Assembly (NCBI RefSeq): GCF_035083965.1 | Contig: NC_089737.1 | Span: forward strand, 14,621,029 to 14,685,028 | Direction of reading: 5' to 3' | DNA: 64,000 nt | Source of the DNA: Branchiostoma lanceolatum | Lineage: Eukaryota; Chordata; Leptocardii; Amphioxiformes; Branchiostomatidae | Shown: piece after piece, positions 62,601 through 64,000 of the stretch | Layout: every line of letters starts with the position of its first letter | Position numbering within the stretch: the first letter of the stretch is position 1 | Program-made: the position numbers and the translations under genes | Notes under the pieces: model-generated | Told to the model about the DNA's origin: nothing | What the model saw: only the letters and a program-made list of their open reading frames with translations | The model's database searches: none

Positions 62601-63843
62601 TGTCTGTGTCGGCCATTCCAAAATTCCTGCGGAACACGGAAATAAAGAAGTCAGTGGTTGCTGATCGTGATGTTGCCATTTCAAAATTTCAAAAAAATCA
62701 CCATTATCCTATCTCTCCCTTAATTGCTCTGAAATCCTCATTCACGAATCCAAGACAAACTGCTTCACTAACAACCAGAGGACAGCACACGAGAATTACT
62801 GGTGAAAGGAGAGTACAGTGTAATAAAATGCCCTCTGACCTCTTGAGGCACTCGGTGAGCATCTGGTAGGGAGACAGCTGACCGGCCTTGCTGCAGAGTT
62901 CGTACACTCGGCTGTCCTCGACTCCAATGTGGTCAAAGTACTGAAAAGAAGTAGATAAATCCAGAATTTTACATACATGTATATTTAAAGGCATCTGTAT
63001 GATACATGTGACTGATAGACTACAAAACTCTCCTCATTGCAGGTATACATTGTACATTGTACGTCAAGTTCAGGACTTAATTCTTCGTATGCAAGTTAAA
63101 AGTTGATCCACTGAATTTATGTTCCTGATATGAAGTTGCTAACCACTGGCTGGTATGTGTGGTCTAGCGACCCAGTCTGAACTCTGACCATGCTGATGAC
63201 CTGTAACCCCAGGTGAACTCTGACCCCATCTCACCTCCATCTCCTCTGACACGGCCTCGCTGTTCTGCTTGTAGAGGTCAGGGATCAGGATCTCCAGGGT
63301 CGCCTTGGCTGCAAATTTGGAGAACAGATAACATCATTTTTTTGGTATTTATGAAAATCAAGATCCTTGGGACCTCAAAAAGTAACATTGCTCATCATTT
63401 AACTGACTGTAGTACATTCGCAGACACTACTCCTTTATCCCATACATGTACATACATGTACATACAGTGTAGAACATATTTGCCTCATGTCATGATCAAG
63501 AGTATCACATCAAAGGTTCTATGTTCAACTCTTTACAGGATCATACAGTAGAGTAGTACTCATAGAGCATGCTCATTTCCAGATCACTATTAATTACCTT
63601 TATTTCTGTCTGCATGTAAATGTACAAGCATACACACATACTTATGCATGTATACATTCTACTTTTATGTCTAATCAAACATGCCAAACTTTCATGACCA
63701 TTCAAAATCCATAAACATTTGAAATGAACTTTGTTGCTACCCACCTGCCTTGAGCTTAGCCTGTTTCTTACTGCTTGCTGTCCCGGTCCCGTACTTGATG
63801 CTCTGGATTTCCACTGTGGCAGCAAAAGGCTCCGCTGCGTTGT
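59620..63843 (-). CDS. DGCR8: DGCR8 (Pasha), C-terminal 235 residues, seven exons
   Basis: Exons in transcript order: 63843-63745, 63308-63235, 62940-62840, 62626-62527, 62107-61967, 60297-60187, 59703-59620. All have GT-AG borders with consistent phase; the 5' exons are outside the window. Sequence aligns to the vertebrate C terminus. It has the second half of dsRBD1 ([19 protein letters not shown]), the linker [17 protein letters not shown], dsRBD2 ([17 protein letters not shown] to [20 protein letters not shown]), [19 protein letters not shown], a charged helix, and the ending LLCTLDV, the Drosha-binding C-terminal tail. With Drosha it forms the nuclear Microprocessor that crops primary microRNAs. 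The exon ending at 61967 is followed by seven extra copies of its 3' part. Confidence 0.96.
60390..60590 (-). pseudogene. Two partial copies of the acceptor and 5' part of the [12 protein letters not shown] exon
   Basis: At about 60395-60435 and 60545-60579 (minus strand), the intron contains an acceptor CAG followed by coding-like sequence. It reads [12 protein letters not shown] in one and a variant [12 protein letters not shown] in the other, matching the start of the real exon (60297-60187). Repeat spacing is about 135-144 bases and includes the flanking CACACAAACAAAC block. The copies stop before the middle of the exon and have no donor. Confidence 0.8.
60837..60880. repeat. Short palindrome TCTCTTGTCACGTGA / TCACGTGACAAGAGA
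   Basis: Perfect 15-base inverted arms around a 14-base loop, in the DGCR8 intron between the tandem array and the half-exon copies. It contains two E-boxes (CACGTG). It could be a MITE footprint. Confidence 0.75.
61342..62053 (-). repeat. 89-base tandem array made from half of a DGCR8 exon plus its splice donor
   Basis: Eight units spaced exactly 89 bases (unit starts on the + strand at 61342, 61431, 61520, 61609, 61698, 61787, 61876, 61965). Each holds, on the minus strand, the codons from [10 protein letters not shown] to FLKEKK followed by a GTAAG donor. The donor runs directly into the next unit (GTAAGAAACTCCACCCGCAC). The first unit in transcript order (61965-62053) is the 3' part of the real exon. 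The other seven have donors but no acceptor. The copy at 61342 has GTAACTG instead. Units differ at one to four positions. Confidence 0.95.
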
Positions 63844-64000
63844 CTGAACAAGGGAAGAACAGAACCAATAATTAAGGGTTAATGACCCGCCCCGAGGTGT
63901 TTATGGTGGCATAACGCCTGGTCATGTGCTATAACCATCGAATAAAATCACCGAGTGTGTTATGGCCCCATAACACATGGGGATGGGAGGCTTCTGATTG
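63844..64000 (-). other. DGCR8 intron at window edge
   Basis: Minus-strand intron upstream of the first visible exon. It contains a short palindrome, GTGTTATGGCCCCATAACAC, at about 63957-63976. Confidence 0.6.

Overview
The window is animal nuclear DNA, most likely from a lancelet (amphioxus, Branchiostoma). Genes are split into small exons with GT-AG introns, and introns carry many short inverted-repeat elements, tRNA-derived SINEs and CR1-like LINEs. The gene content also fits: a lineage-specific Death-ZU5-UPA-Death protein, a short secreted C1q-domain protein, a CYP4V-like P450 and a DGCR8 orthologue. Species was not determined. All gene models were assembled by hand from splice signals, reading phase and protein similarity. 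Every model sums to an uninterrupted reading frame, but none has been checked against transcripts or databases.

Layout. 1-13.5 kb is repeat territory: two tandem segmental duplications and one decayed CR1-like LINE on the minus strand (about 7.0-11.65 kb). That LINE carries a 2A-like motif, a PHD finger, an endonuclease and a broken reverse transcriptase. The second segmental duplication contains two nearly identical copies of a TATA promoter plus signal-peptide exon (6.53 and 13.60 kb). 13.6-30.3 kb (+) is an 18-exon gene for a 690-residue secreted protein: a signal peptide, several CC/C cysteine-loop units resembling ECM1 or serum albumin, and a C-terminal saposin-B-like domain. 32.2-36.2 kb (+) is a five-exon gene for a 171-residue secreted C1q-domain protein. 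37.0-44.5 kb (-) is a complete 12-exon CYP4V-like P450 of 518 residues, tail to tail with the C1q gene. A 5'-truncated LINE with a 526-residue reverse transcriptase frame sits about 30 bases upstream of its start codon. 48.0-56.3 kb (-) is an 11-exon gene for a 705-residue Death-ZU5-UPA-Death protein whose last death domain is cut short by an in-frame TAG. 59.6-63.8 kb (-) holds the last seven exons of DGCR8 (Pasha), the double-stranded-RNA-binding partner of Drosha. Its 5' part lies beyond the right edge.

The genes do not form an operon-like system. The most unusual structural theme is partial-exon duplication. One DGCR8 exon has its 3' half and splice donor repeated as an eight-unit, 89-base tandem array. 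The next DGCR8 exon has its acceptor and 5' part repeated twice in the intron. A CYP4 exon has its 3' part and donor duplicated about 520 bases downstream.
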